The notes under the pieces were generated by a model. It ran no database searches. It was not told the DNA's origin and saw only the letters and a program-made list of their open reading frames with translations. Both the position numbers and the translations under genes were made by a program. A stretch of 64,000 nucleotides of DNA from DAIRDK01 sp035403225 (GTDB lineage: Bacteria; Bacteroidota; Bacteroidia; Bacteroidales; FEN-979). The stretch is taken from the NCBI GenBank assembly GCA_035403225.1, contig DAONET010000004.1, forward strand, positions 1 to 64,000, in the 5' to 3' direction. Numbering within the stretch: the first letter of the stretch is position 1; the number at the start of each line of letters is the position of its first letter. Below are positions 7,812-17,500 of the stretch, piece after piece.

Positions 7812-9314
7812 ATGAATCCCATTAAGCGACTCGCCGGGCAAACAGCCATTTACGGTCTACCAAGCATCATCGGCAGAATTCTCGGGTTTCTGCTTGTTCC
7901 CTTATATACTCGTGTCTTTACCCAAACAGAATATGGCGTCGTCAATGTCTTCTATTCCTATTCTGCGTTACTGCTGGTCATCCTGACGTATGGAATGGAA
8001 ACAGCCTTCTTCCGGTTCGCCCAGAAAGAAGAGGGTAAAAACAAGGTTTTCAGTACCGGTTTTCTTTCCTTGTTGATTTCCACCTCCGTTTTTCTGCTTT
8101 TTTCCCTTGTCTTTTCCAATACGGTGGCGAGATGGATCCAATATCCCGATCATCCGGAGTATGTTGTTTGGTTTGCCCTGATTATCGGCTTTGATGTTCT
8201 TTCGTCCATCCCGTTTGCCAAACTCCGCGCTCTCAACAGGCCCATCCGGTTTGCTTCGATCAAACTCGTCAACATTATTCTGAATATATCGCTGAACCTC
8301 TTCTTCATTCTCCTCTGTCCCTGGTTGATGAAGCACACGGAACCGGGCTTTTACGATCATTTTCTCCGGTTCATTTATACCCCGGAATGGGGCATTGAAT
8401 ATATTTTCATCTCCAACCTCATTGCCAGCGTTGCCGTCATTTTCCTGTTGATCCCCGAGATTAAAGGATTCAATACCCGGATGGATAAAGTCATGTGGAA
8501 GAGGATGTTCGTCTATGCCCTGCCCCTTCTTTTTGCAGGGCTGGCGGGTGTCGCCAACGAAACCTTCGACCGGATCCTGCTGCGTTACCTGCTCCCTCCC
8601 GGCATTGCGGAAGCACAGGTGGGGGTCTACGGCGCCTGTTACAAGATCGCGATCCTCATGACACTCTTCATCCAGGCATACCGGTATGCGGCCGAACCCT
8701 TCTTTTTCTCTTATGCCAAAGAAAAAGATGCCCGGCAGACGTATGCTACCGTCATGACTTACTTCGTCATTACCGTGTCCGTGCTGTTCCTCATCACGAT
8801 GCTTTACCTCGAGGATGTAGTGATCCTCTTTATCGGCAGAGATTTCCGGGAAGGGAGCGCAGTCATCCCCATCCTGATGCTGGCGCATCTGTTTCTGGGG
8901 CTTTACTATAATTTGTCCATCTGGTATAAACTGACTGACCAGACCATGTACGGCGCCTATATTTCCGTTGGAGGTTGTATCGTGACCATCGTACTGAACA
9001 TTCTGTGGATCCCCCGTTCTCCCGATCATTACCTCTCGGGTTATATGGGGTCGGCCTGGGCTACCTTCATCGGTTATGGACTGATGATGATCATCTCTTA
9101 TTTCCTCGGACAAAAATATTACCGCATACCGTACCGTGTGGTTAAAGTATCTGCTTACCTCGTCCTGGCTGTTTTGCTTTATTACCTGAGTCAGTGGATC
9201 CATCCTGAATACAAACCCGTCAGGCTGGTATTCAACACTGCGCTCCTGGCCGGTTACCTCGTAGCGGTGGTCGTGATGGAAGGGCATAAACTGAAATCCT
9301 TTTTCTCATCCTGA
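7812..9314 (+). CDS. Oligosaccharide/lipid-linked polysaccharide flippase (Wzx/MOP superfamily)
   Basis: A 500-residue polytopic membrane protein with about 12-14 hydrophobic segments. It starts with the family-typical sequence in which an amphipathic GQTAIYGLPSIIGRILGFLL helix leads into the first membrane segment, followed by LLVPLYTRVFTQTEYGVV. These are features of the MOP exporter superfamily (polysaccharide biosynthesis proteins, Wzx). The likely role is flipping undecaprenyl- or other lipid-linked saccharides across the inner membrane for surface polysaccharide or LPS. No glycosyltransferases are beside it, so the substrate is unknown. It heads the rightward block with dut, a TPR protein, a DUF4292 lipoprotein and an EnvC-like protein, an order I recognise as common in Bacteroidota. 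Confidence 0.88.
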   Translation: MNPIKRLAGQTAIYGLPSIIGRILGFLLVPLYTRVFTQTEYGVVNVFYSYSALLLVILTYGMETAFFRFAQKEEGKNKVFSTGFLSLLISTSVFLLFSLVFSNTVARWIQYPDHPEYVVWFALIIGFDVLSSIPFAKLRALNRPIRFASIKLVNIILNISLNLFFILLCPWLMKHTEPGFYDHFLRFIYTPEWGIEYIFISNLIASVAVIFLLIPEIKGFNTRMDKVMWKRMFVYALPLLFAGLAGVANETFDRILLRYLLPPGIAEAQVGVYGACYKIAILMTLFIQAYRYAAEPFFFSYAKEKDARQTYATVMTYFVITVSVLFLITMLYLEDVVILFIGRDFREGSAVIPILMLAHLFLGLYYNLSIWYKLTDQTMYGAYISVGGCIVTIVLNILWIPRSPDHYLSGYMGSAWATFIGYGLMMIISYFLGQKYYRIPYRVVKVSAYLVLAVLLYYLSQWIHPEYKPVRLVFNTALLAGYLVAVVVMEGHKLKSFFSS

Positions 9315-9342
9315 AGCCCGTAACCTGCACCATCCTTTTTAT

Positions 9343-9350
9343 TAACTTTG
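9343..9350 (+). promoter_or_regulatory. -7 box of dut (TAACTTTG)
   Basis: A perfect TAnnTTTG match 16 bases upstream of the dut ATG, suggesting that dut and the genes behind it form a transcription unit separate from the flippase. Confidence 0.6.
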
Positions 9351-9366
9351 CAGATTTCAATCTCTT

Positions 9367-9801
9367 ATGAAGATAAACATCGTAAATATTTCCCGTCATC
9401 CACTGCCCGAATACGAAACAGTTGCTTCTGCAGGAATGGACCTGCGGGCGAGCCTGGACGAAGAAATCGAGCTGAAACCCTTGCAACGGGCGCTCATCCC
9501 CACCGGATTGTTTATTGAATTACCGTCAGGCTATGAGGCGCAGATCAGACCCCGCAGCGGACTGGCCGCGAAGAAGGGGATAACGGTGCTCAATTCGCCG
9601 GGCACCATTGATGCTGATTACCGGGGAGAGATCAAAGTGATTCTGATCAATCTCTCGGCTGAAGACTTTATCGTGAGGGATGGTGAGCGGATCGCCCAGA
9701 TGATCATCTCGGAACACGCTAAAGCGGAATGGATCGAAGTGGAAGAATTGAAGGAGACCGGACGTGGCGCCGGTGGTTTTGGTCACACAGGGACTCATTA
9801 A
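9367..9801 (+). CDS. dut: dUTP diphosphatase
   Basis: Hydrolyses dUTP to dUMP and pyrophosphate, keeping uracil out of DNA and feeding dTMP synthesis. The homotrimeric dUTPase family has five motifs and all are present: SAGMDLRA (21-28), RPRSGLA (61-67), GTIDADYRGEIKVILIN (79-95, with the catalytic Asp in the DAD), RDGERIAQMII (104-114) and GRGAGGFGHTG (132-142, the arginine/phenylalanine-bearing C-terminal arm). The length of 144 residues is normal. The next gene starts 11 bases downstream, so translation is probably coupled through the TPR-DUF4292-EnvC operon. Confidence 0.97.
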   Translation: MKINIVNISRHPLPEYETVASAGMDLRASLDEEIELKPLQRALIPTGLFIELPSGYEAQIRPRSGLAAKKGITVLNSPGTIDADYRGEIKVILINLSAEDFIVRDGERIAQMIISEHAKAEWIEVEELKETGRGAGGFGHTGTH

Positions 9802-9812
9802 TCGGATCTGAC

Positions 9813-11558
9813 ATGTATTCAAAAAAGATAGTATCTCTCTTCTTCGCCTTGCTCCTGCTGATCGTTTCCGGAGTAACGGCAGGTGTCCCCGGCGGAGACC
9901 AACCGGGGAAGACAGACCGTAACGACAAGAAAAAGACCGAAAAGCAAGGGAATGCCGCTGCGTTGATCGATGCCAAGCGGCTGGCAATCACCGGCAAGGA
10001 GTCCGAGGCGGAGGAGCAATTCCGGAAGTATATCGAAAAATACCCGGGAGATCCCAACGGCCATTTTGAACTGGCTCGCCTCCTGGCCGACAAAAAAAAT
10101 GTTCAGGAAGCAATTACCCAGATCGAAGATGCCATCACCCTGAACCCCGGAAATTCATGGTACAAGCTTTTTGCTGCCGACTTATATCAGTTTGCCGGGA
10201 AATACAACGATGCCATTAAAATTTATGAACGCCTCATTGCTGACGAACCCGATAACCTTGATCATTATTACCAGCTCGCCAATCTCTATCTTTCAGCCGA
10301 AAAGTACAACGACGCGATCAGGGTGTACAACCAGATTGAAACCAAGATCGGCGTGACCGAAGAGATCTCTATTCAAAAACAAAAGATCTTTTTATTGCAG
10401 AAAGATTATAACGAAGCTGAAGACGAAGTCAGAAGCCTGATCAAAACTTTCCCCGGTGAGACCAAGTATATGGCTATCCTGGCCGAGCTGTATATGGCGC
10501 TGAACAAACAAGACAAGGCGTTTGAATTATACCAGCAGATCCTGGCCACAGATCCGGATGATCCTTACATCCACATGACGTTGGCCGATTTCTACCGGAA
10601 ACAGGGCAATAAGGAAAAAGCTTTTGAGGAGTTGAAACTGGGTTTCGCCAATCCTTCATTGGATATTGACACCAAAGTGGCCATCCTCCTTTCATTTTAC
10701 AATATAAACCAAGTCTTTGATGAGTTAAAAGACGAAGCGGAGACGCTGGCAGGCATTCTTATCTCCACTCATCCCAACAATCCCAAAGGATATTCCATCG
10801 CCGGCGATCTGTTTGTGCAGGATCAGAAATACAAAGAAGCGAGAGAAGTATTCGACAAAGCCGTTGAACTCGACAGCAGCAAGTACCTGATCTGGGAAGA
10901 GATTCTCCGGTTGGATGTCATGCTGGAGGATTATGATCACTTGCTGAAATACGGGAAAACAGCCACTGAACTGTTCCCTGAACAACCGGGAGCCTACATC
11001 ATGAACGGGATTGCGATGTTCCAGAAAAAGGATTTCACGCAAGCCCTTGATCAGTTTAACCGGGCGCTGACCCTGTTAGTGAGCGATAACGACATCATCG
11101 CCCAGGTTTATATGCACCTGGGTGATACCTACCATGCCCTTAACAACCCCGAAGAATCGGACAAAGCGTATGAAAAGTCGCTTCAGTATAAGAGCGACAA
11201 TGTATATGTGCTGAACAACTACGCCTACTACCTGTCGGTCAGGAACAAAGAACTGGATAAAGCGGAACGGATGGCGAAAAAGGCTGTCACCGCCGAGCCC
11301 GAAAACCCCTCCTTCCAGGATACCTACGGATGGATCATGTTCAAGCTGGGCAAGTACAACGAGGCGAAGGAATGGATCGGTAAAGCATTGAATGACCCGG
11401 AAGGCCCCAGCGGTGAGGTTCTGGAACATTACGGGGATACCCTCTACAAACTGGGTGATGAAGCGGGTGCAATGGAATACTGGCTGAAAGCCCGGACAAA
11501 AGGTGGCGGTTCTTCCTTGTTAGATAAAAAAGTTGAACAAAAGAAATGGATTGATTAG
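9813..11558 (+). CDS. Secreted TPR-repeat protein
   Basis: A 581-residue protein starting with a signal peptide (MYSKKIVSLFFALLLLIVSG, cleavage probably after VTAG), followed by a charged Lys/Gln/Asn-rich stretch and then TPR units almost to the end (about residues 50-560). Typical repeats are ...A...Y...I...P.N/D..., for example 'EKYPGDPNGHFELARLLADK' and 'PENPSFQDTYGWIMFKLGKY'. It is predicted to be a periplasmic or outer-membrane scaffold; no enzyme motif is seen. A longer frame exists from 9729, but it would run inside dut and precede the signal peptide with unrelated residues. It is followed by the DUF4292 lipoprotein with a four-base spacer. Confidence 0.87.
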   Translation: MYSKKIVSLFFALLLLIVSGVTAGVPGGDQPGKTDRNDKKKTEKQGNAAALIDAKRLAITGKESEAEEQFRKYIEKYPGDPNGHFELARLLADKKNVQEAITQIEDAITLNPGNSWYKLFAADLYQFAGKYNDAIKIYERLIADEPDNLDHYYQLANLYLSAEKYNDAIRVYNQIETKIGVTEEISIQKQKIFLLQKDYNEAEDEVRSLIKTFPGETKYMAILAELYMALNKQDKAFELYQQILATDPDDPYIHMTLADFYRKQGNKEKAFEELKLGFANPSLDIDTKVAILLSFYNINQVFDELKDEAETLAGILISTHPNNPKGYSIAGDLFVQDQKYKEAREVFDKAVELDSSKYLIWEEILRLDVMLEDYDHLLKYGKTATELFPEQPGAYIMNGIAMFQKKDFTQALDQFNRALTLLVSDNDIIAQVYMHLGDTYHALNNPEESDKAYEKSLQYKSDNVYVLNNYAYYLSVRNKELDKAERMAKKAVTAEPENPSFQDTYGWIMFKLGKYNEAKEWIGKALNDPEGPSGEVLEHYGDTLYKLGDEAGAMEYWLKARTKGGGSSLLDKKVEQKKWID

Positions 11559-11562
11559 AAGT

Positions 11563-12393
11563 ATGATGCGCCGGTTTATTATCATGTTGGCCTCCGCTGC
11601 ACTGTTAGCAGGATTTTCCTCCTGCTCCAGCGAACGCAGGGTTATCAAAGAACCATTAATGGACGCCAAAGCTGATTTTCTCTTTTCAAAATTAAAAGAG
11701 AATGAGCTGAAATTCGATTACGTGACAGCAAAGTTTTCAGCCGAATATAAAAACAAAGACATCGAACAGGCATTCACCGGCCATATTCGCATACGTAAAG
11801 ACAGCGTGATATGGATCAGTCTGTCGCCCATGATGGGGATCGAAGTCATCCGACTGATGATATCGCAGGACTCCATCAAATTCATCAACCGGATGAACAA
11901 CACGTATTTCATCGGCGATTATAACTATCTCAATCGTTTTCTGAACACCGATATTGATTACGACATCCTTCAGGCTTTTCTCATCGGGAAGGACCTGTCG
12001 CATTATGACGATAACCGTTTCCGGGCTTCGGTCGATGGAAAGATGTACCGTCTCTCGACCCTTGATCGGCAGAAACTGAAAAAATATGTCAGGAATAACG
12101 GAGAAGGAGTGAAAGTGTTTATTCAGAATATCTGGCTCGATCCGGCCACGTATAAAATCACCCGGGCCGATGTAAAGGAAGTAAAGAAAGAGCATATCCG
12201 GCTTGAGGCGACTTACACTTCTTTCGAGGACATCCAGGGGCAATTGTTCCCGATGGAGATGCATTATAATATTTATGCTGATAACAATATCACCGTGAAA
12301 TCAAACTTCTCGAAAGTCTCGGTAGATGAAGTACAGCAATTTCCTTTCAAAATCCCGGCCACGTACCAACCGATAAAAATAACTGATCAATGA
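11563..12393 (+). CDS. DUF4292 family lipoprotein
   Basis: A 276-residue lipoprotein. The signal peptide ends in LLAGFSSC, with lipidated Cys21 in the loose Bacteroidota lipobox. The mature part matches the DUF4292 type: an LolA/LolB-like beta fold in which a 'KDSVIWISLSPMMGIEVIRLMISQDSIKFINR' segment and the later ITRADVKE and FPMEMHYNIYA strands are conserved. The biochemical role is unknown; the resemblance to lipoprotein carriers is an inference. I chose the ATG at 11563 rather than one at 11533 because the earlier start lies inside the TPR gene. Its stop overlaps the start of the EnvC-like gene in an ATGA arrangement (12390-12393), indicating translational coupling. Confidence 0.85.
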   Translation: MMRRFIIMLASAALLAGFSSCSSERRVIKEPLMDAKADFLFSKLKENELKFDYVTAKFSAEYKNKDIEQAFTGHIRIRKDSVIWISLSPMMGIEVIRLMISQDSIKFINRMNNTYFIGDYNYLNRFLNTDIDYDILQAFLIGKDLSHYDDNRFRASVDGKMYRLSTLDRQKLKKYVRNNGEGVKVFIQNIWLDPATYKITRADVKEVKKEHIRLEATYTSFEDIQGQLFPMEMHYNIYADNNITVKSNFSKVSVDEVQQFPFKIPATYQPIKITDQ

Positions 12394-13625
12394 CTTCTGC
12401 TGCTCTGTCGCGCCTGTCTTGTATAACGATCATTTTCTGCATCCTGTTGCCGGGATTCTTCCTGGCAGACGGAACTGTGCAGGGGCAGTCACGGCAAAAT
12501 CTGAATAAAACGAAGAAGCAGCTGGAAACAGAAATAGAATACACCAATTCTCTGCTGGATCAGACAAAGAAATCAAAGGAGACTTCACTGAACAAGTTGC
12601 GGTTGCTGAACCGGCAGATCGATAGACGGGAAGCCCTGATCCAAACCATCAGCGCCGAAATCGGTTCGGTGGATAACGAGATCGCAACCAGCAACCAGAC
12701 CATCCTGTCGCTGAAGGAGGAACTGAATACCCTGAAACAGGAATATGCCCGGATGATCTTATACGCCTATCGCACCATGCGGACAAACAACCGGCTGGTG
12801 TTCATCTTCTCGTCAAAAGATTTCAACCAGGCGTATCATCGCTTGAGGTATTACCGGCAATATGCTGAGTTCAGGAGGAAGCAGGCAGATAAGATCCGGC
12901 AAACACAGGCGGAACTGCTGTTGAAACAACAGGACCTGCATTCTATACGCGATCAGAAAGTGGAGCTGGCAGATGCGCAGGAAAAAAGCAGGCAGAAACT
13001 GACCCGCGAAAAACAGGAAAAAGATAACACGGTCAAGGAACTCACCAAGCGGGAGAAAGAATTATTGGCCACGTTAAAGACCAAACAAAATGCCTTGAAT
13101 AAGTTGCAGGCCGAGATCGAGAAACTGATCGCGAACGAACGGGCTTTCGCGAGGAGAGCCGGATCGAAAACTTCCACCGAAATGTCATCCACCCTGGCTG
13201 AAAAGAAGCTTTCAGGGACCTTTGCCGCCAGCCGGGGATCATTGCCCTGGCCATCGGAAAAGGGGGTTGTTGTCAGCACTTTTGGGGAACATCCACACCC
13301 GGTGCTGAAATATGTCAAGGTAAAAAACAACGGGATCGATATTTCGGTTACCAACGGTACGACTATCCGTTCCGTGTTCCAGGGGAAGGTGAGCCGGATC
13401 CTCTCTGTTCCCAACCTGAACAAGGTGGTAATCATCAGGCACGGGGAATACCTGACGGTTTATTCCAACATGCAGGAGGTAAACGTATCGGAAGGGCAGG
13501 AGGTAAAGACCAAACAAACGATCGGAAAGATCCATTCTGATCCGGAAGATGGGAAATCGGAACTTCATTTTGAAATATGGCTTGGGAAAACCATTCAGGA
13601 TCCGCAGGAATGGTTAAGCAGATGA
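12390..13625 (+). CDS. EnvC-like murein hydrolase activator (coiled coil plus degenerate LytM/M23 domain)
   Basis: A 411-residue secreted protein. A signal peptide covers residues 1-32 (possible cleavage VQG|QSR). A long Lys/Glu/Gln-rich coiled coil runs from about 35 to 255 and a LytM (peptidase M23) domain from 285 to 411. The LytM metal and catalytic positions are altered: the HxGxD motif reads NNGID (Asn313, Asp317 kept), the catalytic His of 'YxHL' is Asn in TVYSNM (about 360), and the HxH pair reads ELH (Glu391, His393 kept). Loss of zinc ligands with a long coiled coil is the architecture of EnvC, which activates amidases instead of cutting murein. The expected site is the periplasm at the division septum. 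Co-translated with the DUF4292 lipoprotein gene. Confidence 0.88.
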   Translation: MTSAALSRLSCITIIFCILLPGFFLADGTVQGQSRQNLNKTKKQLETEIEYTNSLLDQTKKSKETSLNKLRLLNRQIDRREALIQTISAEIGSVDNEIATSNQTILSLKEELNTLKQEYARMILYAYRTMRTNNRLVFIFSSKDFNQAYHRLRYYRQYAEFRRKQADKIRQTQAELLLKQQDLHSIRDQKVELADAQEKSRQKLTREKQEKDNTVKELTKREKELLATLKTKQNALNKLQAEIEKLIANERAFARRAGSKTSTEMSSTLAEKKLSGTFAASRGSLPWPSEKGVVVSTFGEHPHPVLKYVKVKNNGIDISVTNGTTIRSVFQGKVSRILSVPNLNKVVIIRHGEYLTVYSNMQEVNVSEGQEVKTKQTIGKIHSDPEDGKSELHFEIWLGKTIQDPQEWLSR

Positions 13626-13641
13626 TGACAAGGGGGAAATA

Positions 13642-14553
13642 ATGGAATCACATATCGGGGAGATTGCGGCGTTGCTGACAGCCATGTTCTGGACAGTTAC
13701 TGCCCTCGCCTTTGAAGCAGCTTCAAAACGTATCGGTTCGTTGATCGTCAACCTGTTGCGATTGGTCGCCGGGTTTGTATTTTTACTCATTTTCGCTACT
13801 TTTTACCGTGGGTTACCCTTGCCGGTGGATGCGGAGGCAAGCACCTGGTTTTGGCTGATCCTGTCGGGGTTTGTCGGATTCGTGTTCGGCGATTTCTGCC
13901 TATTCCAGTCATTCGTGGTGATCGGAGCCCGGATCTCCATGCTGATTATGGCGCTGGCTCCGCCCATCACTGCCTTTTTCAGTTGGATTTTCCTCGGTGA
14001 GACCATGACTCTCTGGAACCTGATCGGGATGATGGTGACCGTGCTGGGTATCGCTTTTGTGGTATTAAGCAGAGATGGTGAAGAAGGAAACGGAGGCATT
14101 TTCCGAAGGCTCAAATTCAATTTCCCCGTGTGGGGATTGCTGCTTGCTTTTGGCGGCGCCGTGGGGCAGGCGGGTGGACTTGTCCTGAGCAAATACGGCA
14201 TGAAAGACTACGATCCGTTTGCTTCCAGCCAAATCAGGGTGATGGCCGGGATCGTCGGTTTCTCGCTCATTATCACTTTACGCAAACACTGGAAAGATCT
14301 TTTTCATGCAACCCGGTTGCCCAAACCGATGTTGCAACTCACCACGGGCGCTTTCTTCGGCCCGTTCCTGGGCGTTTCGTTCTCCCTCATGGCCGTTCAA
14401 CATGCCAATATGGGAGTAGCGGCTACCCTGATGGCCATTACTCCGGTGCTGATCATCGTACCTTCCATCTTCCTGAACAAGGAGAAAGTGACCATGAAAG
14501 AAATCATCGGCGCCGTCGTGGCGGTGATCGGTGTCGGAATTCTCTTTATCTGA
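13642..14553 (+). CDS. EamA-family drug/metabolite transporter
   Basis: An inner-membrane permease of 303 residues with ten predicted helices arranged as two EamA repeats (about 8-145 and 160-303). Repeat signatures are visible: the GEIAALLTAMFWTVTALAFE beginning of repeat one, 'APPITAFFSWIFLGETMT' near the end of helix 4-5 and the matching 'TPVLIIVPSIFLNKEKVT' in repeat two, each with the E/K-bearing loop of the DMT superfamily. The substrate cannot be read from sequence. It starts 16 bases after the EnvC-like gene, so it may be the last gene of that operon. It converges on the first T9SS cargo gene with six bases between stop codons. Confidence 0.9.
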   Translation: MESHIGEIAALLTAMFWTVTALAFEAASKRIGSLIVNLLRLVAGFVFLLIFATFYRGLPLPVDAEASTWFWLILSGFVGFVFGDFCLFQSFVVIGARISMLIMALAPPITAFFSWIFLGETMTLWNLIGMMVTVLGIAFVVLSRDGEEGNGGIFRRLKFNFPVWGLLLAFGGAVGQAGGLVLSKYGMKDYDPFASSQIRVMAGIVGFSLIITLRKHWKDLFHATRLPKPMLQLTTGAFFGPFLGVSFSLMAVQHANMGVAATLMAITPVLIIVPSIFLNKEKVTMKEIIGAVVAVIGVGILFI

Positions 14554-14559
14554 GCATGA

Positions 14560-17500
14560 TCATTTACGGATCAGGATCTTCCCGGTCATCGTTCCTTCGG
14601 AACGTTCCACTTCAAGGAGGTACATGCCGGCTGCCAGCTTCGAGAAATCCAGCTTTCTGACGAACCCTTGCTGTACGCGGATTCCTTCTTCCGAAAAGAT
14701 CAGCGCATGGTTGTTGGAATAGAGCCGTAACGCCACGATTTCCGGAACAGGCGTGGATATGTCTAAGGTGAAATGTCCATCGGACGGATTGGGTGTGACG
14801 GCAAAACGGAATGCAGCTCCCGGCTCTTCAATGGCGGTACAATCCTTAAAAGAGATGGCAATGGAGTCGTGGTTGGCACAGCCATATTGATTGGTCTTCG
14901 TCACCTTAAACCAAGTGGTTCCGATGCCGCCCGTCAGGGAGGTATCCGCCGTGATCGATGGAGTGGTGAACGACCCTGGTGTCCACCAGTAGGTTCCCGG
15001 TTCCAGGGTATCAAGGCTTAACATGATCGATTGCCAATGACAAACGGTATCGTTCGGGTCAACGGAAATAGATACCTGGGGTATATTTCCGATGGTCAGA
15101 ATCATGCTGTTGCTTGTTTCGGTGTAAAGAGCATAACCACGTAGGGTCAGTTTTACCGAACCGGCGATGATATCATTAGTTCCGGGAGTGTATACCGGAT
15201 TCAGGAGCGTGTCTTGATCAAAGTTTCCATCGCCGGAAGTGGTCCAGATCAGTGAATCAGCCAGGCTTTCCTGTCCAGCAAGCTGGTATGTTGAGCCGGC
15301 GCAGATCGTATCATCGGGACCTGCATTCATTTCCGGGAAAACAGGTGGCGGGAAGGTGATGTAATCGATCCGGGCACGGTCATCCCCTACATTCATGTAC
15401 ACATCCTTGACGTAACTCCATTTAAAAGTATGGGTGCCGGCAACAACGGGAAAGGCGACTCTTCCCCAGGGTATTTCGCCCGACCATTGACCTGCTTTGA
15501 CCCCGTCAATGAAAAAGTACAGAAAGTCCCATTCAGGTTCCGATGATACCTGACGGTAAAAACTGATGCTGTCGTCGATGGCTGACGAATAAGTAATCTT
15601 CAGTTCTGACGACTGATTCTCATATATCCACCCCGATTCTGCTGACCACACACCTTCATATACCGTATCGTCGGTCAGGATCCAGTTTTTATAGCCTCCG
15701 AATTGCCAGGGGAATTTGGTGAACGTATGGGTTTCCCAGTCTTCAACAAGAGCCCCGACAGTCCCGATGTACTGATAGGATGTATGATACAGCCCGGAGC
15801 GTGACTCTGCAAGGAGACTGATCCCGGAAGAGGGGGGCACCTCTTCCCCCACCATGACACTGTACGTAGCTGTCTTTGATTCACCGGCAGGGATGATATC
15901 GTAATACGCACTGTCGTTGATTACCGAGACCGTTTCCTGAAGGGAGGAAAGATGGCCGCAGGTATGGAGGCAATCAAAGTCTCCCGTGTTGGAAGTCGTC
16001 ACGATAATATCTGCCGTTTCCCCGGGATCCAGGCGATGGTTGCCATTGCCGGTGAGGAGATCGTCAATAACAAAGCCGGTAATGACCAGTTGAGGGGCAT
16101 GCGATTCGAGCATGAAATGACTGATCCACGTGGTGTCCTCATCGCTTGTCTTTACATTGATTTTTACCTGAAGGTTATCGGGGATGGTATCCGATACTTT
16201 CAGGGAGTATCCCTGCGGGATGGTCTTGATCTCGCCGGGAGCCATGGTGCCGTAATTTTCGATGCTATCGGTGATCAGGATATAAGGTGAGTCAGTATTG
16301 ATAGATATCGAAAGAGAGGTGCCGGGCTGATCGCCGATATTCTTCATGCCGAGGTTCAGGTACAGGGAATCTCCGTAGTTCATGTTCTGCCGTCCTTTCC
16401 CCGTGATCAGCGACAATTCGTTGGAATAGTAGGTGACAAAGGGTTGGTTGGGTGGAGGACCGATGTAAATCGGGCTTACATAGGCCATGGCCCGGCCTGA
16501 TCTGTTATCAGTCCATACCGGGTATACTTTCATATTATTGGACTGGATACCGAGATAATCTCCAAAATAACCCGTTGCCAGCCCGGTGATCGGCCCGGGG
16601 GTGAAGGCGACGTCACTGACTTTCATCTCCGTCCATGTATCGCCGGCATCATACGAAAAAGCTACCCATGCTTCCGCTTGCTCGGAGGAGGTATTGCGAT
16701 CATCATAAAACAGCACCGCCAGGTTCCCTGTAACGGGATCACAGGTGATCCAGGGGAAGAAGTGATTCTTGCCGAGTCCGGAAGGATCCTGGTTGATGCG
16801 GATGGGAGAGGACCAGGTGGCCCCGCCATCCATAGAACGGATCAGATATGCATCGATATCCGTTCCTGAATTGATTCCCGGGACACCGATGTTGGCCCAG
16901 GTCACATAAATGGTTCCGCGGTAAGGGCCGTTACTGATATCTACGGCTGCAACGGGAAAAGAATTAACCCGCATGTTCTTATTGGTCTCTGAATTACGGA
17001 TTCCTTTGATATTGCTGATGACCCTGACAGCAGGAGCGAAGATGCCTCCGCCGTCAATCGATTTAGCCATGCCAATGGCGGTCTCATCACTGGGCCAGCT
17101 GTCGTAAATCGCCCAGAACGCATACACTTCTCCGTTTGGGCCGGTTTGGATATTTACTCCCTGATTGTGGCTGCCGGCATGCACTTCAGAGCTGATCACC
17201 AGGGGAGAGGTCCAGGTCAGACCGTGATCTGAACTTCTGACAATCTCTATTTCCCCGTCATTGGAAGCGCCTGAGATAAAACTTGTCCAGGCATTGTACA
17301 GAAAACCTTCGTACGGACTGGTAAGGGAATTGTCAATCCACAGGTGGTTCTTGTCAAGAATGTCTGATCCTCCCGGCGCAGGCCCCGAGACAACGTCGGT
17401 CCAGGTCTGCCCCTGATTTGTAGAATAAGCTACATTCTGGCCCCAGTTGTTACTGATCTTTCCGACATACCACCAACCATTGCGGCCGATAGCGGTCGTA

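Noticed and set aside
7968..9287. A 439-codon open frame antisense to the flippase gene
   Set aside because: The translation is a low-complexity His/Gln/Asp/Gly-rich sequence with no membrane, signal or domain pattern, while the sense strand is an unmistakable polytopic transporter.
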